64,000 nucleotides of DNA from Sphingomonas yunnanensis (lineage in GTDB: Bacteria; Pseudomonadota; Alphaproteobacteria; Sphingomonadales; Sphingomonadaceae). The stretch covers positions 372,001-436,000 of the forward strand of contig NZ_JAIOKB010000001.1 in NCBI RefSeq assembly GCF_019898765.1. Direction: 5' to 3'. Below, piece by piece: positions 10,238 through 17,654 of this stretch (position 1 is the stretch's first letter; each line of letters opens with the position of its first letter). Both the position numbers and the translations under genes were made by a program. Below the pieces are notes generated by a model. That model worked only from the letters and a program-made list of their open reading frames with translations. It was not told the DNA's origin and did not search any database.

Positions 10238-10576
10238 TCAGTCGTTCGCCGGCTTGCCGCCGAGCGGCGTCACTTCCGCCAGCGTCGCCTTGACGACGCG
10301 CACGCGGATGTTGGGCGCGATCTCGACTTCGACGAAACCTTCCTCGACCTTGGTGACGCGGCCGACCAGTCCGCCCGCGGTGACGACCGCATCGCCCTTC
10401 TTGACCGCGGCGATCGCGTTCTGAAGCGACTTCATGCGACCCTGCTGCGGGCGGATCATCAGAAAGTAGAAGACGACGAACACCAGCAGGAGCGGCGCCA
10501 GGCTGATGAAGCCGGCGAGGCCGCCGCCCTGTGCGGCGCCGCCGGCCGTCTGCGCGTAAGCGGGAGGAATGAGCAT
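10238..10576 (-). CDS. yajC: Preprotein translocase accessory subunit YajC
   Basis: 112 residues with a single membrane segment (about 24-42) holding PLLLVFVVFYFLMIRPQQ, the family's hallmark, followed by the small cytosolic domain with GDAVVTAGGLVGRV. YajC associates with SecDF. First gene of the yajC-secD-secF-Mth938 run; its start is 181 bases from the divergent tRNA gene, so the operon promoter lies in that interval. Confidence 0.95.
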   Translation of the reverse strand: MLIPPAYAQTAGGAAQGGGLAGFISLAPLLLVFVVFYFLMIRPQQGRMKSLQNAIAAVKKGDAVVTAGGLVGRVTKVEEGFVEVEIAPNIRVRVVKATLAEVTPLGGKPAND

Positions 10577-10757
10577 CGGATTCCGTGCATGACATTGGGG
10601 CGGCCGAAACCCGGCCGCACGAAGCCGCTGCCGCTATCATCGCCGGGGCGCGGGCGCAACATGGGCTCGCCCCGCGACGGCGCGCGCGTCGTCCGCCGTG
10701 CCCTGTGCCTAGCCGCTTGCAATGCCCTGCGACCGCGCGTAGAGGCGCCCCCTCGGT

Positions 10758-10834
10758 CGGGGCGTAGCGCAGCCTGGTAGCGCATCACACTGGGGGTGTG
10801 GGGGTCGCAGGTTCGAATCCTGTCGCCCCGACCA
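10758..10834 (+). tRNA. tRNA-Pro (anticodon GGG)
   Basis: A 77-base cloverleaf: acceptor CGGGGCG (10758-10764) pairs with CGCCCCG (10824-10830), D stem GCGC/GCGC, anticodon stem TCACA/TGTGG with loop CTGGGGG giving anticodon GGG, T arm with GGTTCGAATCC, and an encoded CCA end. It reads CCC/CCU proline codons. The gene-poor, decayed zone begins immediately downstream, which makes the 3' end of this tRNA a candidate integration site, although no matching 3'-end duplicate was found in the window. Confidence 0.96.
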
Positions 10835-11265
10835 ATGTTTCAAGCGACTTAGCTTTGGCCGCATGGCCGTGCAGCACGGGTCAGCCTTCACATAGCAAGA
10901 ACGACGCGGTCGATCAGAACCGACTGGCCTCGCTTGCCCAGATGACGCGAGCTAAAGCGTGACAAGGCGCTGTCCGGCTTCTGGGGCGGACGGACCCTTC
11001 AAGTCGCGTCGCCGCGAGTAGATCACCCGACGCCGGACGTACGGTCGGGCTGGGGAGCGCCCGACCCTTCGAACCGAGACGAACATGCCCCGATCAGGGT
11101 TTCGCTCCCCTTGTATTGGCGCAGTACGCCTCGACGATGCAAACCGGCCCGGGCAGCACCGCTATCAGGTTGGACAGGCATGACGATCGTTCCGGCCTCC
11201 GGCTCGGGTCAGAACTCATCGATGCGCGCGTCGCGATCTGATTCGGGCGTCGCGCGGAGACCGGG
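10835..11265. other. Stretch without recognisable genes after tRNA-Pro
   Basis: No open frame here has recognisable family sequence, a good ribosome binding site or homogeneous codon use. There is no obvious duplicate of the tRNA end. It probably belongs to the eroded zone that continues to 17.3 kb. Confidence 0.5.
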
Positions 11266-11343
11266 ATGAGCGACCTGTTTTGGCCGACGGACCAGCAGAT
11301 CGAGCGGCTGCGGCCGTCTCTTCCGAGAAGGCGCCGTCGGTAA
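11266..11343 (+). pseudogene. N-terminal remnant of an IS5-family transposase
   Basis: The 25 codons starting at 11266 read MSDLFWPTDQQIERLRPSLP and then a stop after an arginine run. This closely resembles the opening of IS5/IS427-group transposases (MSDLFW-L-T-x2-Q-M-x-R-L-x-P). The rest of the transposase, with its DDE core, is absent downstream, and no clear terminal inverted repeats were found. Seen: the peptide. Inferred: a decayed insertion sequence. Confidence 0.6.
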
Positions 11344-11385
11344 GCTCCTTATCCTCGATCGGTTTACCCGCCAGGCAGACGGTGT

Positions 11386-11541
11386 GCAGGGTAGGCGCTT
11401 GCCCTGCAAGCCAAGGGCAGCGAACCTGTGTTCGCTAAGTGGATCGTTCTCGGGCGTGAACGCGTCAAAGGCTTGCACCAGCTTCAGGATGATCGGCAGC
11501 GCCTCTGGTGCAAGCGCGAACACACCATGGATACAAACCAC
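11386..11541 (-). pseudogene. DUF3768-like fragment
   Basis: About 52 codons read ALAPEALPIILKLVQAF then DAFTPENDPLSEHRFAALGL. This resembles the middle of DUF3768 proteins (recalled pattern: LPPE-x-A-x-I, then FTPDNDPHGEHDFGA). The C-terminal KIDYYD block is missing, and the open frame runs on into sequence antisense to the IS remnant, so it is truncated. The N-terminal part is scattered over other frames. DUF3768 genes are often carried on plasmids and islands of alphaproteobacteria. The assignment is from memory of the family pattern. Confidence 0.4.
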
Positions 11542-11910
11542 TGTCCCCGTGGACGGTCAGCGAGAACGACGCGCCGCTCGGGACTGCGCTCTCTCGCTCG
11601 ATCGACAAGGGTTTCCCTGGCTCGCGGAGCGCGGCGGCCAGAGACCGACTCAAGTTGGCGGCCGTACCACCGCGACATCCTCGTTCGCAAACGGCGCAGC
11701 GGCATGATCAGCACGGCGGACTGCTACTTGTTCGATCACCCGGGTGGCCGAAAAACGCTCCTCGGCGTCTGCGTCGAAGTTCTTGATCGGCGTAGCATAG
11801 GCTGAGGCAAATTGACGATGGGACGATCATGCCTCCGGCGTGGCGGCGGCCGCTGCCATGCCCATGTGAATCTGTTGACGACGGTACAATTCGGTGAGGT
11901 TCATGGCTGC

Positions 11911-11950
11911 TCTCCACGCGTAAGCGGGAGCACTATGTCTCTCAGCCGGT
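11911..11950. repeat. Dispersed short repeat, copy 1
   Basis: Contains CGCGTAAGCGGGAGC followed by TGTCTCTCAGCCG; nearly the same 38 bases recur at 13719-13756 (differences only at a few positions). Function unknown; both copies lie in the gene-poor zone. Confidence 0.55.
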
Positions 11951-12219
11951 GGCGCCGAAGGACTGACCACGACTGATCGGTAAAAACTGGAATTACGCGG
12001 CATTTCGACAACGGCGCAATATAAGGCCTCGATAGCTCACTGGCATGAAATCTTTGTCACCAGCCCAGATTACTGTGCATTTTTGTTCGCATCAATCCGT
12101 ACGAATCAACCCTTCCATTTTCGTTTAAATCGCTTATATTGAGGTGGCTGACGTCGCGTGTGACGGATATACGAGCTGACGTCGTCGCCTCCTTGTCCCT
12201 TTCAAGCATCACTGAGGCC

Positions 12220-12245
12220 GGGATGCGCTGCTTTTGCGCATGCCC
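12220..12245 (+). promoter_or_regulatory. Stem-loop in the leader of the cold-shock gene
   Basis: GGGATGCGC (12220-12228) pairs with GCGCATGCCC (12236-12245) with one bulged base and a T-rich 7-base loop, ending 25 bases before the csp start. The AT-richer sequence upstream (about 12050-12160) could hold the promoter and a long 5' leader, as is usual for csp genes. A thermosensing role is only a guess. Confidence 0.45.
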
Positions 12246-12270
12246 GCCAACAATTGGGCAGGACCGTGCT

Positions 12271-12477
12271 ATGACCATCGGAACCGTTAAGTTCTTCAAT
12301 AACGACAAGGGCTATGGCTTTATCGCGCCAGAGAGTGGCGGCGATGATGCCTTTGTTCACATTTCGGCTGTCGAGCGTGCAGGCATGCAGACGCTCAACA
12401 AGGATCAACGGGTCACTTACGAACTCGAGACCGACCGACGTGGCAAGTCTTCCGCGGTGAACCTGCAGGACGCTTGA
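12271..12477 (+). CDS. Cold-shock protein (CspA family)
   Basis: 68 residues forming one cold-shock domain that binds single-stranded RNA/DNA. The RNP1 motif KGYGFI (residues 14-19) and RNP2 motif DAFVHIS (27-33 region) are intact; the family length is 65-70. ATG at 12271 chosen because the cold-shock domain starts there (MTIGTVKFF); the upstream frame extension has no family resemblance. It is one of the few clearly intact genes in the 10.8-17.3 kb zone and has a long leader with a hairpin. Confidence 0.95.
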   Translation: MTIGTVKFFNNDKGYGFIAPESGGDDAFVHISAVERAGMQTLNKDQRVTYELETDRRGKSSAVNLQDA

Positions 12478-12576
12478 ATGATCGCGGCCGGGCGGGAACC
12501 CGGCCAACGCTTGAGCGTGACAGGCTCGCCCGGCTGCGATCCCTATTTATCTGTTCGATGATCCGGAGGCACAATC

Positions 12577-12786
12577 ATGTCGAGAAGCATTCCAAAGCCA
12601 TTTCTCATTGCCAAAGATGATGCGGGCGCGTTCCGGCTCACGCTGCGGCAGGTTCGGTACAACTCCCAGCATTATCCGATCGTGACCTCCGCCCTTCAGC
12701 CGGAGAGCTTCGAGAGCGCCCATGCCGCCCGCGCTTTCGCGAAGCAGCATCATGGCGCCGTTCCCGGTGACTTTGCCGCCAAATAG
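12577..12786 (+). CDS. Conserved-looking small protein, function unknown
   Basis: 69 residues, starting MSRSIPKPFLIAKDD, with a compact mix of aromatic and charged residues, ending FAKQHHGAVPGDFAAK. GGAGG eight bases before the ATG is a strong ribosome binding site, and codon use matches the GC-rich host. It follows the cold-shock gene by 99 bases on the same strand. I do not recognise a family; no membrane segment, cysteine pair or catalytic motif is visible. Confidence 0.7.
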   Translation: MSRSIPKPFLIAKDDAGAFRLTLRQVRYNSQHYPIVTSALQPESFESAHAARAFAKQHHGAVPGDFAAK

Positions 12787-13232
12787 GTGAGGTGACCGGC
12801 TAAACGTTCAGCTTGCGCCGCCTGCCGAGGTGCTTGTCGGATTCAGGTCCTCCGCCGCCAGCAGGCGGATCATCCGAGAGGCTCACGTTCGCCAAGCACG
12901 AGTGGAGAGCTCGGTCTTATTCGATGGGTTCGGACCTGACGTCGATCTACTCGATGGTCGCCGAAAGGGCTCGACGTCCTGGTATCGCAGCGTATCGGCT
13001 TGCGCTCGATGCGGCGATCGGTTGCAGCTGCTTCCTGATCGCGATTAGCGGCATCAAGGCGCGCTCGTAGAAGTCTCTGCACGCTCTTCTTGGCGGTCCG
13101 ACCGCGGCAGGAGCAATACTCTGGGACATCGTCGTGAGGTTCTGGGTGCCGTTGGACAACGATGGTGCGAGACGTCCTTATGCTGCTCACGCTCGAGAGG
13201 GCATCAGACGTGCAAGGCTGACACCTGACACC
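12787..13232. other. Gene-poor stretch, nothing convincing
   Basis: Short open frames on both strands (for example 12813-13070 and 12870-13190) lack ribosome binding sites and family patterns. I see no repeat, operator or RNA gene here. Confidence 0.5.
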
Positions 13233-13418
13233 TCAGGTTGCCTCGGCGGGGCCGAGTGTCAGATTTAGGCGCGCGGCCATCCGCGAGAGATCAGCCACTT
13301 CGCGATCGAGCGTTCTCGCTAGCGCACCGCTTCCATGCCCGGCGAGAATGCCGCCCCGTAAGGCGGTTATATCGCTCTGCGTCCATCGCCGATGCGCGAC
13401 TCCAGTCGCAACGACCAT
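13233..13418 (-). CDS. Small basic protein, second gene of a coupled pair
   Basis: 61 residues with RRWTQSDITALRGGILAGHG followed by ALARTLDREVADLSRMAARL, a pattern of two or three amphipathic helices reminiscent of SANT/Myb-like or helix-turn-helix fragments (W, spaced A/L, then a second helix). Its ATG overlaps the stop of the upstream 42-residue membrane peptide as TAATG, which argues for translational coupling since no good ribosome binding site precedes it. A DNA-binding role is a guess. Confidence 0.5.
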   Translation of the reverse strand: MVVATGVAHRRWTQSDITALRGGILAGHGSGALARTLDREVADLSRMAARLNLTLGPAEAT

Positions 13419-13546
13419 TATGAAACAAGGTGACGTAGCAGCCAGCCGCGGGCACGTGGCGACGTTACGGAGCTGAGATAGAGCATGATGACCAGCGCGC
13501 TGGGCGTGATCCAGATGACGCTTAGCACGACAAGGAGCCAGATCAT
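13418..13546 (-). CDS. 42-residue single-span membrane peptide
   Basis: Reads MIWLLVVLSVIWITPSALVI as its first 20 residues: one hydrophobic span of about 24 residues, then a basic tail with SPRARGWLLRH. The stop TAA shares two bases with the next gene's ATG (13416-13418). No clear Shine-Dalgarno is visible upstream. The clean membrane topology (positive residues only after the helix) and the coupling are the evidence; no family recognised. Confidence 0.45.
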   Translation of the reverse strand: MIWLLVVLSVIWITPSALVIMLYLSSVTSPRARGWLLRHLVS

Positions 13547-14107
13547 GGCCGACTGGCCGATGTCGCAGCCTGTATCAAGGTGTCAGCGCGAACGAAGGCA
13601 ATACTGGCATCGTCAGCCGGAGAACCTGCCCGTCGGGCTCCAGACAAAAGGGCGCAGTTGCAGTCGTGCGTGTACACGCCCCGGGTTAGAGGATTTTTAG
13701 AGAGCTCCATCTACATCGCTCCGCGCGTAAGCGGGAGCTCTAAGTCTCTCAGCCGCCGACGCTTACGAGGCGAATGTCAGCGATCGTTGAACCATGAACC
13801 TTCACGGAGGTGCTTGCAAGACCATTCGGTAAGCGCAAGGTCGTGAGAAGGTTCTTACCCCTGAGATGCAGATAAAGGCGGACGATCAAGGAAGGCGTGC
13901 TCAGCAAGGGCCGGATTGTTGTTTCAGGAGCGAGCGTCAGCTACATCGCCGCCCTTGAGAAGCCGTGATCCAAACAGGATCCAGCATTGAACATGCGTCT
14001 GATGATGGGGCAGGTTAAGCGGCCTGAACGACCGCTCATGGGCCCTCCGCCAGAGAGCGACAGCCGGCCGGATCCAAGAGCGGCGTTCCAGAAGCTCCCG
14101 CCCAATA
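13547..14107. other. Gene-poor stretch holding one dispersed repeat
   Basis: Apart from the repeat at 13719-13756, no open frame here has a ribosome binding site or recognisable sequence. A minus-strand frame around 13924-14100 stays open but shares its start with shadow sequence of the next gene. Confidence 0.5.
13719..13756. repeat. Dispersed short repeat, copy 2
   Basis: Matches 11911-11950 across the segment GCGTAAGCGGGAGC and GTCTCTCAGCCG, about 30 of 33 positions. Same orientation as copy 1. Confidence 0.55.
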
Positions 14108-14293
14108 TTACCGGTACGCAGCCCTGTCGTCCGAGTAGCGAGCGCTGAGCTCCATTCGCTCGGCCAGCTTATCCAAAGCTGCCGCTGATGCGAGCCCGCG
14201 AGCTCGCACACCACCATACGGTGAGCCGACCGCCTTCTGTCTCTCATCTTCAGCTTGCTGCCGATATTGCGCAGCTTGATCTTTCGTCGTCAT
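14108..14293 (-). CDS. Small hydrophilic protein, function unknown
   Basis: 61 residues starting MTTKDQAAQYRQQAEDERQK; a largely helical, charged protein without cysteines or membrane segments. The ATG at 14293 is preferred over the one at 14305 because GGAGC lies six bases ahead of it and itself forms part of the earlier codons. Tail reads LDKLAERMELSARYSDD. Stands alone in the gene-poor zone. Confidence 0.55.
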   Translation of the reverse strand: MTTKDQAAQYRQQAEDERQKAVGSPYGGVRARGLASAAALDKLAERMELSARYSDDRAAYR

Positions 14294-14696
14294 CGCTAGC
14301 TCCATTCACGCGCTATGTAAGTCAATACTGCAGAGAAGGGCAATTAACGAATAGGCTAAATCGCTCATAGGCCGCTTCCGCACGAATGAGAATTACTTTT
14401 TCCTGAGCTAAGTTGCCTCAGCATAGGAGATGTGAGAGTGTTTCTGAGGGGATGATAAGTAAGGGGGGCTACCTACACCTTGGTGGCCCTCTGCCTGAAA
14501 ATCGTACCTCTATCGTACTTGCGATGATGCAGAACCTTATCTGCTAAGAGGCTTGGTCCACGAACGACAGAGGCGGCCGCCGCACATATATGTGACCGAG
14601 TCCGTGACATATCAATTCGTCGAACGACGTCCAATTTTGTGCGATCCAGCGGCTATTCCTGTAAAAACCTTTTTTGAGCCTCGTACAATCCTGACG
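14294..14696. other. AT-richer intergenic stretch
   Basis: Lower GC than the surroundings and no convincing gene. A GC hairpin is possible near 14465-14492 (GGGGGGCTACC against GGTGGCCCTC), but it lacks a T tract. Promoters for the flanking small genes may lie here. Confidence 0.4.
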
Positions 14697-14879
14697 TCAC
14701 CAAGCTCGAGGTACTCCGCCGACCCTCTTAGCAGCGACGGCCTCTACCTCGTTCAGGTCGGCTTGCGTCAGCACGCCGGCACTGAGCATCTTGCGCATCA
14801 GCTCGTCTAGCAACGCGGCGAGAAAGTGAACTTCGGCGCGCTCTGATTCAGTATCCTCACCCTCTGCGTTCACCTGCAT
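14697..14879 (-). CDS. Small protein, function unknown
   Basis: 60 residues; ATG at 14879 with GAGGGAG about eight bases ahead, chosen over an ATG at 14960 whose extra 27 residues have cysteine/arginine-rich shadow character. The helical core LLDELMRKMLSAGVLTQADL followed by NEVEAVAAKRVG looks like a folded small domain. No family recognised. Lies between the low-GC stretch and the decayed dehydrogenase. Confidence 0.55.
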   Translation of the reverse strand: MQVNAEGEDTESERAEVHFLAALLDELMRKMLSAGVLTQADLNEVEAVAAKRVGGVPRAW

Positions 14880-15159
14880 GCCGCGGCTCCCTCGATCGTT
14901 GGACGCGGTGAAGGCATGACCACGACAGCGTAGGGCGCGCAAGGGGTGCGAACAGGTCATTGCAGACCGATGGTCGTACGCGCCTGAGGCGGTTCCGGGC
15001 GAAAACGGCCAGGTCCCTCCCTGATCTGGCCTGATGGTTGCCCGATCGATCCCGTTCGCGAGGCGGCCGGATGAGGCAGTCTGCCGAAATGCGCGATCGC
15101 TCCATCGCTCGTCGGCGAAGGATCGCGCCGTTAATCCACTCTCTCCGACGGAGTGTCCG

Positions 15160-16401
15160 ATGAGGGCAGTCGTTCACAACGGGCCACGCGACATCGCGGT
15201 CCAGGAGGTACCTGACGCTCAGATCGAGCGGCCGACCGACGTCCTGGTCCGCATCACCAGCGCCAACATCTGCGGCTTCGACCTCCACCTGTACGAAGGT
15301 CGGACCGACTTCCCCACTGGGGGTGTCTTCGGCCACGAGAACCTCGGCCAGGTGATCGAGGTGGGAGCGGCCGTCGATCGCGTGAAGGTCGGCGACTGGT
15401 TTGTCATTCCCTTCAACATTGGCTGCGGCTTCTGCCGCAACTGTGAGCGGGGTCTGAGCGCCTTCTGCCTGACCACCGCGGACAAGAGCGTCTTCCCCGA
15501 CATGGCCGGCGCGGCCTACGGCTTCGCGGGCATAGGTCCTCATCGGGGCGGTCAGGCCGACCTGCTGCGCGTCCCCTACGGCGACTATAACTGCCTCAAG
15601 CTGCCGCCCGACGCGGCAGAGCGGCAGAGTGGCAGAGCGACTATGTCATGCTCGCCGACATCTTCCCGACCGGTTGGCATGCCACCGAGTTGGCAGGGCT
15701 GCGCCCCGGCGAGTCGATCGGGATCTACGGCGCGGGTCCGGTCGGGCTCATGGCCGCACACGCCGCGATGATCAAGGGCGCCTGCCTGGTCATGGTCGTC
15801 GATCGCCACGCCGACCGCCTGCGCCTCGCCGAGTCGATCGGTGCGATCGCGATCGATGATTCCCAAGGCTCGGCGGTCGATCGGGTGCTGGAACTCACCC
15901 GCGGCACCGGCGCGGACCGAGGCTGTGAATGTGTCGGTTATCAGGCGCACGACCCGCGGGAGCCGAGCACCCCAACATGACCATGAACGACCTGATGCGA
16001 TCGGTGAAGTTCACTGGCGGGATCGGCGTGGTCGGTGTGTTCGTACCCGAGGATCCGGCGCCGCAGGACAAGCTCTACAAGCAGGGTGAGATCGTCTTCA
16101 CTATGGCCTGTTCTGGTTCAAAGGTCAGCGGATCGGTACCGGCCAGTGTAACGTCAAGGCGTATAATCGCTTACTGCGCGACCTGATCTCGACCGGTCGA
16201 GCGCGGCCGTCGTTCATCGTGTCGCACGAGTTGCCGCTTGACGAGGCGCCGACCGCTTATCGTCACTTCGACGCTCGCGACGACGGCTGGACCAAGGTGA
16301 TCCTGAAGGCCGTCTGGCGACCCGGAGCGAGCGGGTGGTGGTGCCGTCCCGCCCCCGCTCGCGAGCGCCTGTCGGTTGAGAAATGCCATGCCTCTCTATG
16401 A
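15160..16401 (+). pseudogene. Zinc-dependent alcohol / formaldehyde dehydrogenase, frameshifted
   Basis: Sequence of the glutathione-independent FdhA-like branch of medium-chain dehydrogenases is spread over several frames. Frame 1 (from ATG 15160) has the NICGFDLH zinc site, GHENLGQV, the structural-zinc cysteines GCGFCRNCERG and ends in AYGFAGIG; then DYVMLADIFPTGWHATELAG and IYGAGPVGLMAA (NAD Rossmann motif) in a second frame, MTMNDL-VKFTGGIGVVGVF in a third, and GLFWFKGQRIGTGQCNVKAY to SFIVSHELPLDEAP in a fourth. Breaks fall near 15630, 15950 and 16105. The first is an 8-base tandem duplication. A dead gene unless the breaks are sequencing errors. Confidence 0.85.
15614..15637. repeat. 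Triple 8-base tandem repeat in the dehydrogenase pseudogene
   Basis: Three consecutive units read CGGCAGAG, CGGCAGAG and TGGCAGAG. Removing one unit shifts the frame by eight bases and joins the upstream frame exactly to the downstream frame beginning DYVMLADIF. Confidence 0.85.
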
Positions 16402-16519
16402 CTATGATTGCACGGGCTGCGGGCCGTTCACCGCGATGCACCCGCTCGCAAGCGAAGGCAGACGATCGTACATTCGCCCACAGTTCAAAATATGTCAGAC
16501 TGCAGAAAGAGACCGATAA
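16388..16519 (+). pseudogene. Truncated FmdB-type zinc ribbon protein
   Basis: 43 codons: MPLYDYDCTGCGPFTAMHPL is the typical opening of FmdB-family zinc ribbons (first Cys-x2-Cys at residues 8 and 11), but the second CxxC and the rest of the domain are replaced by unrelated sequence up to a stop at 16517. It overlaps the extended end of the dehydrogenase pseudogene. FmdB genes accompany formamidase and related genes elsewhere; here it is probably a remnant. Confidence 0.6.
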
Positions 16520-16640
16520 CGTACTAATGTCGATCATGCAGGTGCTGGTGGCCCTCGTCGAACATAAAGGTATCCTTTGGTGTAGATCTAACCCTAAAGC
16601 GAATCGGGATTGTACGGCCGACTTTGGTAGGAGGGTATGA

Positions 16641-16817
16641 ATGCAGAACCCCTACAACGAGGGGCTGATCCGCGCAGGCGACGCCGATTCCACGCTCGAC
16701 GACTGCCCATACAGCTCGCTGTTAATGGCGCGGGAGCGTCAGCAATGGCTTCACGGCTTTTCCTCAGCACCCCAACACTCTGCGCCTGGCAGGGTCGTTC
16801 GCCCAACGCTGAGATGA
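16641..16817 (+). CDS. RMF/CrpP-like small protein
   Basis: 58 residues: MQNPYNEGLIRAGDADSTLD is followed by DCPYSSLLMARERQQWLHGF. The pattern N-P-Y-x-E-G, D-C-P-Y and R-x3-W-L-x-G-F matches the ribosome modulation factor / CrpP-like family common in proteobacteria. GGAGGG lies five bases before the ATG at 16641, which is preferred to the out-of-frame ATG at 16637. The C-terminal 18 residues are not conserved-looking and may be read-through after a lost stop. Role (ribosome hibernation-like binding) is inferred from the family only. Confidence 0.65.
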   Translation: MQNPYNEGLIRAGDADSTLDDCPYSSLLMARERQQWLHGFSSAPQHSAPGRVVRPTLR

Positions 16818-16902
16818 GTGAGTGACCGGAAATGGGGGACCGGCAGGGCGTCGGGGACGGCCGCTGCTGGGTCAAAGGCGCGGGTCTACTAAGCAGTGAT
16901 CG

Positions 16903-17142
16903 ATGTCTTAAGCGACATGCAGCGGCGGCCTGAGCAGCGAAGGCGCGGCGATCCGCTGGCCTAGTCTCCCCGCGGGTGACGTGAGCCGCGAACTCCGATA
17001 AGACATCAAGCAGACCCGTGACGCGGAAGCGCAGCAGCACAGAGGCCGTCATTAGGTCACCCGCGCTGACGTCGCCGTCGAGCCATCGTGATCCACCGAC
17101 ATAATCTGGTAGCTGCTGGAGGCGCACGCGGGGGGGATCCAT
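16903..17142 (-). pseudogene. C-terminal fragment of a glutathione S-transferase
   Basis: Reads WLDGDVSAGDLMTASVLLRF, then TGLLDVLSEFAAHVTRGE and RPADRRAFAAQ, which follows the C-terminal helical domain of GSTs (W-L-x-G-x-F-S-A-G-D-L-M; A-A-Y-V-A-R-G-E-A-R-P-A). The thioredoxin-like N-terminal domain with the glutathione site is missing upstream, and the 3' end runs into unrelated sequence. A truncated relic. Confidence 0.6.
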
Positions 17143-17191
17143 GCCGCGCGATAGACAGCCGCTGAGTTTTCGAGGCGCGATCTTACGGTCG

Positions 17192-17308
17192 TTACTGGAT
17201 CAGATAGGTTTTGGTGCCATCGAGGGTGACCTTGATGCGAGAGCTGCCGTGGCGCGCGGCCGACGGCGCTTCCCATCGGCGCTCGGCGATGCCACGGCGG
17301 CCGCATGA
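17192..17308 (-). pseudogene. Orphan coding tail ending in TYLIQ, no start codon
   Basis: A 38-codon open frame ends GSSRIKVTLDGTKTYLIQ and stop; the alternation of hydrophobic and polar residues looks like two beta strands of a real protein. The frame is closed by a stop at 17309-17311 and contains no ATG, GTG or TTG, so either the 5' part is lost or the similarity is chance. It lies directly divergent to the ArsC-like gene. Confidence 0.3.
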
Positions 17309-17649
17309 TCACGCTCCACGGTATCCCTCATTGCGACACGGTGAAGAGGGCACGCCTCTGGCTCGCCGACCACAACGTCGCCCATCGCTTTCACGACTTC
17401 CGAAGGGACGGCCTCGACCCCGCGCTGCTCGATGCCTGGATCGACCGGCTCGGCTGGGAGCCGTTGCTCAATCGTGCCGGCACCACCTTTCGCAAGCTGC
17501 CCGAGCCGGAGCGCGCCGGGCTTGACCGGGTGCGCGCGACCGCATTGATGCTGGCGCAGCCCGCGATGATCAAGCGGCCCGTGTTGGTCCATGACGGCGG
17601 CGTGGAGGTCGGCTTCAAGCCCGAGTTCTACAACGCGCTGTTCGGCTGA
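17305..17649 (+). CDS. ArsC/Spx-family reductase-like protein
   Basis: 114 residues with the thioredoxin-like ArsC fold: MITLHGIPHCDTVKRARLWL carries a single active-site cysteine (C10), and the KRPVL segment before GFKPEFYNALF is typical of the YffB branch. YffB-type proteins are of uncertain function (possible glutathione-dependent reductase); arsenate resistance is not implied. First gene of the dense region; followed five bases later by a membrane protein gene and then panB. Confidence 0.9.
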   Translation: MITLHGIPHCDTVKRARLWLADHNVAHRFHDFRRDGLDPALLDAWIDRLGWEPLLNRAGTTFRKLPEPERAGLDRVRATALMLAQPAMIKRPVLVHDGGVEVGFKPEFYNALFG

Positions 17650-17654
17650 GCGGG

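Noticed and set aside
11827-11904. 25-codon open frame MNLTELYRRQQIHMGM... on the minus strand
   Set aside because: Has a passable ribosome binding site but is too short, with a poly-Ala tail; possibly a remnant, not supportable as a gene.
12813-13070. 85-codon open frame on the plus strand
   Set aside because: No ribosome binding site, mixed composition, no pattern.
14553-14810. 85-codon plus-strand open frame
   Set aside because: Antisense to the better supported small gene at 14697-14879.
10758-17300. Search for a second copy of the tRNA-Pro 3' end as an attachment site
   Set aside because: No convincing duplicate of the T-arm and acceptor sequence was found by eye in the window.
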